Source of the DNA: Adiantum capillus-veneris
Taxonomy: Eukaryota; Streptophyta; Polypodiopsida; Polypodiales; Pteridaceae
Assembly: GCA_014529385.2 (NCBI GenBank)
Contig: CM043944.1
Location: 58,828,268-58,892,267 of the forward strand
Direction of reading: 5' to 3'
DNA length: 64,000 bases
Part shown: positions 1 through 9,785 of the stretch, in pieces
Layout: each line of letters starts with the position of its first letter
How positions within the stretch are numbered: position 1 is the first letter of the stretch
Made by a program: the position numbers and the translations under genes
Notes under the pieces: generated by a model
Databases searched by the model: none
What the model was told of the DNA's origin: nothing
What the model saw: only the letters and a program-made list of their open reading frames with translations

Positions 1-59
1 TCAAGATTGACTTGACCCGTCTTCGACATAATGCAGGTCTACGTCCTTAGAAGGTTTGG

Positions 60-127
<68 letters not shown>

Positions 128-281
128 AAAAGGTCAGGCTGTGGTTCTCTCTCTGTTTCTGAAACGTCCCTTTATATGTCCCTCTACCTCTCCCTCTCTC
201 TCTCTGTTTCTCTTAGAGTATATTCCATGTCTAGCTCTGTCTTAACACACAATACACACATACACACACAAATACAACACA

Positions 282-328
<47 letters not shown>

Positions 329-389
329 AAACACACAGACACACAAATATAACATACACACACAGCGCACACACACACACACACACACA

Positions 390-475
<86 letters not shown>

Positions 476-830
476 TAAAGGCGTGTGTAGACAGGCTTTT
501 CTGGTTTGTATGTCTCTTTGCGGGCCTTTAGTACTGTGTGTATCCACGAGTGTGTGTGTTTGTCTGTGTATGTGTGTGTGTGTGTGTGTGTTTGTCTGTG
601 TATGTGTGTGTGTGTTTGTATGTGTATGTGTGTGTGTTTTAGAGAGAGGAAGAAGTGTAGAGACTGGGGAAGGCGGGAGAAAGAGAGAGAGAGAGAGAGA
701 GTCTTTCTGTACCCTTATACTAACAGCGCGTGGACGTGTATTTTGGGGTCAAACATGTTTCACGCGCACCGTTAGTAATGGGAGTCTCTCACTCTCTCTC
801 TTTAAATATGCTAGGCTATAGAAAGGAGAG

Positions 831-897
<67 letters not shown>

Positions 898-900
898 CCT
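1..900. repeat. Compound microsatellite block upstream of the histone-like frame
   Basis: Successive simple repeats: (CT)n at about 62-123, (CA)n at about 245-390, (CT)n at 392-431 running straight into (TA)n at about 431-474, (TG)n at about 548-638, and (GA)n at about 680-700 and 836-893. The only non-repetitive stretches are short linkers. Open frames here encode Ser-Leu, Cys-Val or Arg-Glu repeats and are artefacts. The order of motifs is its own reverse complement (see findings). The last GA tract ends 25 bases before the ATG of the histone-like frame, so the block occupies the position of that frame's promoter or 5' leader. Confidence 0.95.
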
Positions 901-918
901 CTATTTTTATACATTGAA

Positions 919-1428
919 ATGGCTAGAACAAAGGCCACTGCAAGGAAGGCAGGCAAGGGACCAGGATTAGCAGCTAAGGCAAGTAGAAGATCTGCAACCC
1001 CAAAGAAGAGACCTGGAAAACCAAATAAAATTTTGAAAGGTCCAAGGGTGAAGAAGTTACAGAGCTGCATGGGACTTTTCAGAGAAATCAGAAATGTGTA
1101 GAAATATTTGTGCATACCAAAGATACCCTTTCAGAGGATGGTGAGGTCCATATGTGAAGAATCTACCTGGGGCACTAAAAGGTGGAAGGTGGTGGCATTG
1201 ATGGCTCTACAAGAAGCAGCAGAGGACTTCCTAATCGAGTACTTCAGTGACATGACCATTGTAGCAGCCCATGCCCACAGGGTGACTATAATGGACAAAG
1301 ATAGTGAGACACTAAAAAGGATAAGGTGGAGGTATGACAAACTACTGGTCCCCAATGTCTGCAGGGATAAGAAAATGAGGGAAATTTTGTTATACCCCGC
1401 TGAGCTATTGCACAACTCACAGTTGTAG
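919..1428 (+). pseudogene. CENH3-like histone H3 variant, interrupted by one in-frame TAG
   Basis: The frame starts at the ATG at 919 with an H3-type tail (ARTKATARKAGKG), keeping the positions of K4 and K9 but with Ala in place of Ser10. After a TAG at 1099-1101, which falls in the alpha-N helix after FREIRNV, the same frame continues through a full histone fold: PFQRMVRSI, then KRWKVVALMALQEAAEDFL, FSD, HAHRVTIMDKD and KRIRW. The Trp in loop 1, AAEDFL, FSD and KDxE are features of centromeric H3 rather than canonical H3. The frame runs about 30 residues past the normal H3 end, to a TAG at 1426, although a possible splice donor lies at about 1333. No intron is visible inside the fold. An H3-family identity is secure; the CENH3 subtype is an inference from these residues. 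The nonsense codon argues for a pseudogene or a dead transposed copy. Confidence 0.7.
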
Positions 1429-1740
1429 ATGTCACACATGATGTGAATACAAGGGCAAGGGCAGAGACGGTTCCTCGCCAAACAGAGGACATGAGGGAAG
1501 CAGAGCTTAAGGAGAAAGCAAAAGTAGCAGTGGAGTCCCAGAGGCAAACAGAATGCAATGTGACCCTGTCCATAGAGGCAAGCAATCAAGAAACTCTACT
1601 TTCAATGAAGGATGGTTTGCTTGCAAAGATACCATTTGTAGATGGAGCCAGAAAGCTGGCTCTGGATAAAGTGGACATTAATTTACTGCTGAATCTAGAT
1701 GCTCAGATCTCAGACACAATTATCTATGCTTGTGTCTTAA
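1422..1740 (+). CDS. Exon upstream of the C48 protease domain (Lys/Glu-rich linker)
   Basis: An open frame (different from the histone frame) runs from about 1422 to a good splice donor, TTAA|GTAAGT at 1740/1741. It encodes a charged stretch (EDMREAELKEKAKVAVESQ) followed by LLAKIPFVDGARKLALDKV and NLDAQISDTIIYACVL. The last part could be the N-terminal helix and strand of the C48 protease that follows. Joining to the next exon at the TGTAG acceptor (1811-1812) would put a stop in frame, so either another donor (about 1745) is used or a one-base lesion is present. Whether the histone-like frame is spliced into the same transcript cannot be decided from sequence; an acceptor-like TCACAG lies at about 1417-1422. 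Confidence 0.45.
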
Positions 1741-1812
1741 GTAAGTGTTACTATCTTGCTAACTTTGAAAACTCAGATCATAGGTTTACTAACTCAGGTA
1801 TACTCTCTGTAG

Positions 1813-2463
1813 CTTGATCAAAAGTCAACTCCCATCGCACACCCACACGGAGGTGTTTCTTCTTGATCCACAAATGTCAGTGATTATTAGACAGAAGAAC
1901 AGTCCATCTGGGACCTTTGAGAGTTGGTTTCTCCACTCTGCTATGCTGGAAGTAACTGTCATCATCTTTCCATATGAGAACAACCATCATTGGAGTCTCA
2001 TATGCCTTGATGTTGACCAACCAGCAGTGTGGGTGTTCAATTCAATAAAAGGAACCCACCTTGAAATTAGGCTGTAAGTGTTATGCATCTTTCTTATAGA
2101 TATCCATGTAAATTTGAAGCCTCAAGCTAACATCTTGATATTGCTTTGTACAGTTGTATAAAGAGGTTGTTGCTTGCTTATGGCAAGCTATGTGGAAGGT
2201 ACGAACTATACAAGGCCCTAATCAAAGATGTACCTGTCCCAAATCAAATCGATGGAAATTCTTGCGGCTGGAGATGTCTTCTCCATGCAGAATATGTCCT
2301 GCAAAGCTACTTTGCATTAAAACCCTTCATGACTAAGGTAACCATTTGGCAATGCATTCAGTCAGTTTTGGTTTTCTTTATACAAGACTTCTCACCATGT
2401 GGTCTTTCAATTTTGCAGAGTGCTTTAAAAAACTACACATATGATTATTTGCAAAGATACCAG
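1813..2463 (+). CDS. Ulp1/C48-type (SUMO-protease-like) cysteine protease domain, three exons
   Basis: Three exons are visible: about 1813-2073 (donor GTAAGTG), 2154-2337 (acceptor TTTGTACAG, donor AAG|GTAACC) and 2419-2463 (acceptor TTTTGCAG, possible donor CAG|GTAAGT). Exon 2 has the strand and catalytic His of C48 peptidases (FPYENNHHWSLICLDV). It is followed by VWVFNSIKG, where the family usually has an Asp (YDS) and this copy has Asn. Exon 3 has the Gln and Cys of the active site in NQIDGNSCGWRC. His, Gln and Cys are thus present in the expected order, with the Asp position altered. C48 enzymes process SUMO or related modifiers and are also carried by several plant DNA transposon families. 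If the last donor is not used, the frame reads straight into the acidic linker downstream. Confidence 0.7.
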
Positions 2464-3117
2464 GTAAGTCTAATACAACACTTGCTTACTATGTCGAGCC
2501 CCAAAGAACCTGAAGATAGCGGCTTGGAAGACCGCACAATTGAAATGACAATACATGACGTGCCACCACGACAAACCCCTGTATTAGATACAGTGGAATC
2601 ACAACGGGCCGAGGGGGTCATATCAGCCGAAGATGAAAGAGCCGAGGATGAAGAAAGGTCAAATGAGCATATGGAAGGTGCTAGTGTACAACCAGAGGGG
2701 CTTATGGAGGAGACAATGAAAGAGCCAAGTAAGCTAGTGGAGGAGCCAAAAGAGCCTATGGATGAAACCTTGGATGAGGAAAGCAGGCCTACGGATGAGC
2801 AAAAGGATATGGATGAGGAAAACAGGACTAGGGATGAGCAAAGTGATATGGATGAGGCAAAGATGGATGAGGAAAGCAGGCATACGGATGAGCACAAGGT
2901 TATGGATGATGCAAGCCGACCACCTGAGGAAGAGGAAAAGACCTTGGAGGAAACCCTGAATGAGGCAGAAAGAGCCATGGGGGAGACTCTTGATGAAGAT
3001 GTGAATGATGACTATGAAGATGTGAATGATGAAGCTAAAGCAGAGGAGAGCAACAACGACAACAACACTACACAGACCTAGTATGGACCCTTGTTACCTG
3101 TAGATACGGTTGTTCCG
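2464..3117 (+). CDS. Glu/Asp-rich linker between protease and phosphatase domains
   Basis: The frame stays open from the protease exons to a TAG at 3079-3081 and is then open to a splice donor at 3117/3118 (GTAATG). It encodes a highly acidic region with short imperfect repeats of the type MDEESRPTDEQK, MDEENRTRDEQ and MDEESRHTDEH. The homologous exon in copy B (minus strand, about 61892-61448) has CAG where copy A has TAG and ends at an equivalent GTAATA donor. The TAG in copy A is therefore most likely a C-to-T nonsense mutation, not the true end of the gene. The linker joins the protease and HAD domains into one polypeptide. No catalytic function is suggested. Confidence 0.55.
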
Positions 3118-3189
3118 GTAATGTCTATTCAAGTATGGCAAAATATGTTCAGCTTCTAACTACTTATATGTACTTGTCAACTTTTACAG

Positions 3190-3741
3190 AGGTTGATTAT
3201 CTTGGACCTCAATGGATTGCTGCTGATGCGCGTGCCTCTGGGTGACACAAAATCCTTTGAGGATTTGCAAACATTTGGGATGGGAACTTGTCGAGTCGTG
3301 GTTCATCCAGGAACCAAAGAATTTATTCAATTTCTTCTTCCACGCTTCAGAGTTTCCATATGGTCTTCAATGCAAAGGCAAAACTTGTCGCCACTAGTTA
3401 CAATAGTTTGCGGTGTATGCGGCGCTCACACGTCCGATTTTGCCTTTTTGTATAATCAAAGAAAATGTGTTACCGTTGAGGGCCACTAACACCCTAAAAA
3501 ACCACATTTACCTCTTTTGTACAAACCGTTTATCCAAATCGGTGTACCCTTTGATGCAACTAATACACTACTGATTGATGATACTCCTGAAAAGGGAGAA
3601 CTAAATCCACCGGGAACAACTATCTCACCACCTTCTTTCGAGGGGCATTCATTTGATTTTTACCTTGAAGACATTCTGATTCCATACTTACAGAAATTGT
3701 ATCTCGGTCCCATTGTTCACGGACGAGTTTGTACTTTCTAA
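3190..3741 (+). pseudogene. NIF/FCP1-type HAD phosphatase domain, one in-frame stop
   Basis: The exon starts after the acceptor TTTTACAG (intron 3118-3189, 72 nt). It opens with RLIILDLNGLLL, the DxNGLL variant of the HAD nucleophile loop that is common in plant NIF-like proteins. It continues with GTKEFIQFLLPRFRVSIWSSM (motif II, Ser/Thr of IWS) and LLIDDTPEKG (motif III DD), followed by NPPGTTISPPSFEG and a C-terminal ILIPYLQKL. This order matches CTD-phosphatase-like HAD proteins, which dephosphorylate Ser/Thr. A TAA at 3487-3489 interrupts the frame between motifs II and III, where copy B has a sense codon (TTC). It ends 220 bases from the 3' end of gene X on the opposite strand, with a (GA)n tract between them. 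Confidence 0.75.
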
Positions 3742-3788
3742 TAAATTAAGATGACTCTTCTATCATGTGTTTGTCTTGTCTAACATTG

Positions 3789-3792
<4 letters not shown>

Positions 3793-3834
<42 letters not shown>
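3793..3834. repeat. (GA)n in the convergent spacer of copy A
   Basis: About 42 bases of GA repeat lie between the two convergent 3' ends (HAD frame ends 3741, gene X ends 3961). Read along the gene X strand it is (CT)n, the same unit and relative position as the CT tracts at 60469-60547 and 60670-60744 in copy B. Confidence 0.95.
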
Positions 3835-3839
<5 letters not shown>

Positions 3840-3960
3840 ACATGCTAAAGAAATGTATTTCAAGAAGACTTATATTCACAGGGCACAATTGACAAATGAG
3901 CTTAAAAAACTTCATGTATTGAAAGTCATTCGTATACACTTGGGTTCACAAGAATCTCTG

Positions 3961-5403
3961 TTACATTGACACTATTTCAACCCGACCATCCAACTCTTTG
4001 CACAAAATATCTTTTTCCCTTCGCCGCATTAGCTTACGGCCAGCTAGGAAAAAGGAAAAATCTGAAAGGTCCATGTCCATTGACTCTTCAATTATGTCAT
4101 GTCGCAACTGCAGAAGACTGCATAGCTCCCTTATTGTAACCACCAACATTAGGCCATGCTCTTTATCAATCACTTCCACATCCACAGCAGGATTATCTTC
4201 CAAACCTGCAGAAACCTGGTCCATAGGAATGTACTTACCTTTGAGCATTTGTGATCGCATATACCAAAAGGAGACTGACAGTGATTGGCTTGCAATCATG
4301 TACTTGACAACTAGAGTATCAAGTGCGACCTCGCATCGTATGCCAATCTCTTCCTTTACATACCATCCTCTGTCAAGAAGTTTGGCACAGGATGACTGCT
4401 GAAATGACTTGCACATGAACATAGTTTTTGTAACACGGATATTGCAGCTATGAAACAACTCTATGAAGAGTGCAGCAGGACAAAAGTTTGAAATTATAAC
4501 CAGTTTGGTGGGAATAGAGCTACGTAGAGACCTCTGTATATCCTTGTAGAGCTTACTTCGCATTGCCTCCACCATTGTTTCCTCGGGAACTGGCCAGTCC
4601 ATAGTGTTCCAATCGGTTGGTAGAGGCAGTTTCACCAACATGCCATTCTTATTCCCTGAGCTAAGTTGGTAGAAGTGGTCATAGAAAAATATTCCTTCAT
4701 CAGCCAGGCTTTTGATGCTCCTCCTTGAATATTGTAGAGAACCAATGTGGGCATGAACAACAAGGAAGAGGCCTATTATGCACTCCACAGGCTCCCATTG
4801 CTCATAAGAAGAGGGATAAACATCTGCAAAATATATAACAAGAGTTCAACTAAGAGTATCAATAAGTAAAAATGACAAATCTAATGTAGTTGAGCTATGA
4901 AGAATGGAGACATTGCTCATAAGAAGAGGGATAAACGTTGCAAAATATATAAGAAAAGTTATAATGAGAGTATCAATAAGTGAAATGACAAATCCAATGA
5001 AGTTCGAATGTCAAGAGTACTTACAATTTCAACGTGGTTGATGTATATCTGATACATTTCCATCGTTTGCTATCACGTCTGGATGGGTAAACACATGCTG
5101 ACCAAGAACTTCCTTTACAGATCTTTTGGCGATTTCAACTTTGAAATCCAACACTCTGTCCTTCCATGCTGAGCGGTAAACATTGATACCACTAGACCTC
5201 TTGGGTCTTCTTGGTTGCATGAGGACCCATGAACCTTTGTTTATCCTTTGTCCAACCCATTGGTTCTCTGCACTTATTGAAGTTGATATTGTAATTGAGG
5301 ATATGCTACTACTTGGCCTTCTAGGCAAATTGCAGCTGTTGGTTGTTGGTGTGAGAGACAGTAAACACCTAGAGCTTCTTGGGCGAGAAGACGTGGAAGC
5401 CAT
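3961..5403 (-). pseudogene. Gene X copy A: unrecognised two-exon protein, about 413 codons
   Basis: Exon 1 is 5403-5025, with the ATG at 5403 and donor AATT|GTAAGT. The intron is 5024-4824. Exon 2 is 4823-3961, with acceptor TTTTGCAG and a TAA at 3961. Together they make 1242 nt. The N-terminus is Ser/Arg/Thr-rich (MASTSSRPRSSRCLLSLTP), which could be an organelle transit peptide or simply disordered. Exon 1 ends with a conserved segment around DRVLDFKVEIAKRSVKEVLG. Exon 2 contains WEPVECIIGLFLVVHAHIG, DRGWYVKEEIGIRCEVALDT and DVEVIDKEHGLMLVVTIREL. No known family is recognised. Copy B (59017-60397) has the same exon lengths to the base. A TGA at 5034-5032, seven bases before the exon 1 donor, is TGC in copy B, so this copy is probably a recent pseudogene although exon 2 is fully open. 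Confidence 0.65.
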
Positions 5404-5755
5404 AGCTCTCAGAGAAAAGCTTTAGTGGAGGGAGATTCACTTTGAAAGAATTCTAATGGAGGGAAAGTGTTTTAGAATTCCAATATCTTGTGCGGGCTTA
5501 ATTGTCACCCTCCAGTACGTTAATGACCATAAGAGAATATCAGCAGTGGGACCACTGGCAAGCACCTAACAGCTCGGTAAAAACAAGCAAGTTATGATGC
5601 CACAATCCTAGATTCGTGAAAGTTTTTAGGCTATTTTCCTATTTTTTGAGTCTTTCCACGTACTTTCCTACGTAACGTAGCCCTCCTGCTCATTGGACGC
5701 GCTCTATTTTTCTCTCTCTTCATATGGCCCTCCAAATGACCTCCGAAATTTCCTA
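5404..5755 (-). promoter_or_regulatory. 5' flank of gene X shared with copy B
   Basis: Read on the minus strand, the stretch up to about 5755 aligns with the region upstream of gene X copy B (about 58705-59016). Shared words include GGAGGTCAT, TGGAGGGCC, AAGAGAGAGAAAA, CCAATGAGCA and TGTAACGTAG/GTTACGTAG. Similarity fades beyond the GGAGGTCAT word, so this point is the outer edge of the duplicated unit on the gene X side. It probably contains the gene X promoter. No terminal inverted repeat is obvious. Confidence 0.45.
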
Positions 5756-6534
5756 ATGTGACCAAAAACCTGAAGACTCACGTCAACATCAGCTGACCAC
5801 AAACCACCGAATGAACCTCATACAATTCACATGCACCGTTCAATTCTAGCTAGGGCTTGTGTTACAACCTCTCAGAAAAAAGAGTTTGTTAAGCTTGAAA
5901 TCTATCTACCAAAAAGGTATGCTTGATAGGCAAGCTCTTTATGGCCATAATTTTTTGTCCACAAACGAATAGCAACAATCAAAGAGGTCATGATATTAGA
6001 TAGAAGATTGTTGATTTCTCATAACCCTCAAAAAGTACCTTCGTGATCTATGCACTGCTCCCTTTTCGGGTCACTTTCTGCAGAGCTGCAGCCTACTCAA
6101 TGCCTATTGCCATACAAACTGAAAGTAAGCCTTCCACCATGCAAACTGAAAATCACGTTTCTGATGCAGAGAGTGATGGGTCAAGCTCAAAATTTCCATG
6201 GATAACTAATCCTTCGCCAATTTTCTTCCTCCTCCGAGCTTCATTTCTACCTCAGTTGCAGAACTGAGTCTCGCCATCGTCGTGCTTGCGCTCGAGCTAG
6301 AGAGAGCAGGGTAAGGCTTCTCGAGCTAGGCCTTCGTGCGTACAGCAGGCGTCATGGCCTTAGTCTCATCAACTCCCTCCTCTGCAGCACTCCGTCTCTA
6401 GCATTTGCGCAGGTATGGCCCTTTTCCTTGCATACAGCCTCCTTTTATTTAGGCCATTGAGCTAACAACACACACACACACACACACACACCTGGCTATG
6501 GTGAAAGCTTGAAACTCTACGTGGGGGGGGGGGG

Positions 6535-6576
<42 letters not shown>

Positions 6577-7158
6577 GATGCTCAAATTTCAAATTTCCTA
6601 TGCACGTGACGTATGAAAACGTGGAAATTTGAGCGGCTAACGGCAAGTTTTGAATTCAAGCATCAGTCTATAAGGCCCATGTCACACATGGATGGCGGTA
6701 GATAAGCCTCTTAAAAGCTTGTCCACGTTATCAAAACTTACGAGTATATATTTATTTTTTAATATTTTGGCAAGCAATGGTTCTAGACCAGCTGAAAATT
6801 GCTCAGTCCTAGGACCCAAGATCGGAGGATCAAGCCTACAAGGCGTGTTCTCACTTGAATATCTTGTCATGCCCGTTGAATGGGATTTTTGTTTGGGGGA
6901 TAAGAGGGATTTTTTTTGCGGTATACAGACATCTTACAAAGACACTCTTATTATGCCAACTCATACTTTCTCATGTCTAGACCCGACGTATGTGGCATGG
7001 ACCTAATATAAAGTGATAATAAGCCCTAAGAATATTGTGTTATTAGCCCCCGACACATGGCATGAGAGAGAGAGAGAGAGAGAGAAGTTAATAACATTCA
7101 GTAATATAAAGCGAGAATGAGCCATAAAATATCGTGGGCTCAGCTCATGATGCATGGC

Positions 7159-7218
<60 letters not shown>

Positions 7219-7690
7219 CTACACAGCATTGATGGGTCAAGCTACTCAAAACTTCAAAGCTGCATCCGGTTGAACTCTCATAGAGCATAGATTGCACTTT
7301 GCCTAGTTGTTGTGCTAGAAAAGACATTCCACATACAAAACCGAAGAGGTAAGAGTGCAAGGAGCACAATAGTGAAACATTGGATGCGCTACAAAATTTA
7401 ATTAAACATACACATATACATGTATATGTGTGTGTGTGTGTCTATGTGTATGTAAGTGTATATAAAGAAAAATTCACATATAAGTATCAATACACATATA
7501 TATACATATATAGACACACACACACACACACGCACACATATTCACACTCATATATATAGCTACACATATGTAGATACATATACATCAATACATACAAATA
7601 TTTGTATGTGCACACATGCGTTGATAAATATGTGTGTGTTGTATAAAGAGAGAGAGAGAGAGAGAGACTCAAAGGTTCATGTTCAATGGC
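5756..7690. other. Non-coding interval with microsatellites and a small tandem duplication
   Basis: No frame here resembles a protein. It holds (CA)n at about 6469-6491, a 15-G run at about 6523-6537 leading into (GA)n to 6571, and (GA)n at about 7065-7084 and 7161-7213. The segment ending CATGGCATGAGAGAG occurs twice about 97 bases apart (7050s and 7150s), each with a preceding 'ATAATAAGCC / GAATGAGCC' section, so it is a diverged tandem duplication. AC/TATA-rich microsatellites follow at about 7400-7640. Confidence 0.7.
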
Positions 7691-7902
7691 TTCCTCTCTC
7701 TCTCTCTCTCTTCTCTATCTCTCCCTCCAACCCTCAATTTTATCCACTTGGTCAAATCTTTAATGAGGATGTTTTTCATTATTCTCCCTAAGTGAGTGAT
7801 CTTGGTCCTCTATCTCTCTTTCTCTCCAACCCTCAATTTGTCCACCCGGTCAAATTTTTAGTGAGGATGCTTGTCGTCATTCTCCCTATATGAGTGAGCT
7901 TG

Positions 7903-7946
<44 letters not shown>

Positions 7947-8311
7947 GCCCTCATTTTGTCCACTTGGTCAAATCTCTAGTGAGGATGCTTGACCTCACTC
8001 TCCCTATGTGAGTGATCTTGGTCCACCCCCCCTCTCTCGCATGTCTTCATCCTTGATTTTTGTGCACATGGTAAAAAATTTCAATCATAATGTTGCTCCT
8101 AGCTCTCCCTTATTGATTGATTTTGCTCTTCTCTCTCAATTTCTCAGTATTGTCTACCCTGTCAAATCTTTAGTGAGGATGTTTCTCCTCTCTCTCCTCA
8201 AGTTTTGTCCAACTCTCAGTTTAGTCCACCTCGTGAAATCTTTAGTGACAATGTTTCCCTTCACTCTCTCTAAGTGAGTGAGCTTGGTCCAATCTCTGTA
8301 TATCTTTCTAT

Positions 8312-8351
<40 letters not shown>

Positions 8352-8424
8352 CTTGAGTTTTGTCCACATGGTCAAACCTTCACGCACAATGTTTCTCCTA
8401 GCTCTCCCTAAGTGTATGATTTGG

Positions 8425-8479
<55 letters not shown>

Positions 8480-8546
8480 GTTTTGTCCACATGATCAACT
8501 TTTGGTGTAGATAATTCTTCTCATGCTCCCTAAGCAAGTCAGCTTG

Positions 8547-8597
<51 letters not shown>
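7690..8597. repeat. (CT)n minisatellite array upstream of LINE copy 1
   Basis: About eight tandem units lie here. Each has a 75-90 base core followed by a CT tract of varying length. The core has the form TTGTCCAC(A/T)TGGTCAAA, then AATCTTTAGTGAGGATG or a variant, then CTCTCCCTAAGTGAGTGA and TTGGTCCTC. Unit cores start near 7724, 7830, 7947, 8042, 8150, 8210, 8350 and 8479. The same core recurs at 13220-13950, 16236-17068, 26600-27060 and 31855, always between LINE copies. The last CT tract abuts the LINE 5' UTR at 8598. Confidence 0.85.
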
Positions 8598-8598
<1 letters not shown>

Positions 8599-8828
8599 AA
8601 AACGCAGCCGTTTTTTGACCAAGTAGACAGCAGTCCACTCTTTTGATCATAACTTCTTCATCGGAACTCCGCTTTGGGTGATCTATAGCCTCAATCGAAG
8701 AGCACGACGTCCTCTACGCATTGATGTAAAGACATAAATTTTCAGAATTATGAAAAACGTTTCTGTAGCAGCATTTCCGAAGTGAACAGGTTCAACAAAA
8801 ATGATTCTCATCTCCTATTTTACATACA

Positions 8829-9779
8829 ATGTCTTCCGGCACTCGCAAGGGTTCTTCTTCTTCAACAAGGTCCACAACCATTGTGAAAAATGATCCAAAA
8901 TCTCCTAAGTGTGGAGATGGCAACACAACCACCCAACCAACGACATCGGAAACCATGATCATGGCGTACTTGGTATCATTGCAAGAGACCGTAAACAAAT
9001 AAGGCGAAGACTTACGAGCACTTGCAATGGAGAATGGCACACTAAGGGTACTTGTGATTGAGAATGAGAATCTCAAGAGGACACTTGAGATGCAAACAAC
9101 ACGTTTGATGCAACCTGAAGAGGATGTCAAGGAATGTAAACGCTCTCTTGTGGACTTGAATGCTTTGAAGGAGCGGATGAGCAAAGTAGAGCATGACCAT
9201 GTATTGAAAGAGGAGAAATTTGACACTATGAGCCGGGATGTATGCGACATGAAAAATGTATGCACAAACAAGTCTTGGGCTGATGTATGTGGTAGCGATG
9301 TGGTTTCTAATTCCTCACTCATGCAAGCTATGGTTCAAACAAAGAATGTTGAGAATGTGGATGTGGAGGAGTTGAAGGAACGGGAGCGACGTTCCAAGAA
9401 CATTGTTATTCGTGGAATTCTCGAAGAGAAGTTAGAGACACCTCCTTCTCTTGACATTGTTATTGAAGATTTCTTCAAAATCCACTTTGGCATGTCCGGA
9501 GTTATGGTCTATGGAGCACATAGAGTGGGGAAGCAAGGAGCTCCTCGCTCGGGAGAACGGCCAGTTGTATGCACCATGCTGGATGAGACCAAGCGAAAGA
9601 TTATCCTTGATAATAGTTGGATCTATTTGAGGGATACAAAATGTTTTGTATGTGAAGATCGGACTATTAAGCAACAAAATATGCGTCGCAAGGCATATGA
9701 GGAAAAGAATAATAAAAACAAGGAGATCTCTCATGAAGAAAATGTGCCCAAGGAGGAGGCAAGTCTCTCAAGCAAATAG
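8829..9779 (+). pseudogene. LINE copy 1 ORF1 protein, one nonsense codon
   Basis: The frame opens with MSSGTRKGSSSS and is read through 9779, with one stop (TAA, 9000-9002) where copy 3 has CAA. It has a Ser/Thr-rich start, a heptad-type coiled coil (about residues 60-130: VIENENLKRTLEMQ, ALKERMSKVEHDHVLKEE), then a basic RRSKNIVIRG strand and an RRM/CTD-like region ending in HRVGKQ, ETKRKIILDN and MRRKAYEEKN. This coiled-coil plus RRM layout is that of LINE ORF1 RNA chaperones. There is no CCHC knuckle, unlike most angiosperm L1 ORF1 proteins. Confidence 0.8.
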
Positions 9780-9785
9780 GGATGC

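Noticed and set aside
56-821. Several overlapping 60-120 codon open frames on both strands
   Set aside because: They only translate dinucleotide repeats (Ser-Leu, Cys-Val, Arg-Glu). The same applies to the long frames at 13206-13946, 16276-17073, 26320-27202, 51489-52050 and 55115-55905.
919-5755. Endogenous giant-virus fragment (histone, Ulp1-like protease and NIF-type phosphatase together)
   Set aside because: The protease, linker, HAD and gene X have normal plant introns, and no viral hallmark gene (capsid, packaging ATPase, viral polymerase) is visible.
6043-6267. 74-codon plus-strand frame in the intergenic region upstream of gene X copy A
   Set aside because: No homologue at the matching position of copy B and no protein-like features beyond chance.
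8154-8537. Minus-strand frame with repeated LTMWTKLREREREREREREREREREREREREREMIQ-type units, shortened here to its repeat nature
   Set aside because: The apparent protein repeat only reflects the minisatellite core plus GA repeats in one frame. Unit lengths vary freely by two bases, which breaks the frame in other arrays.
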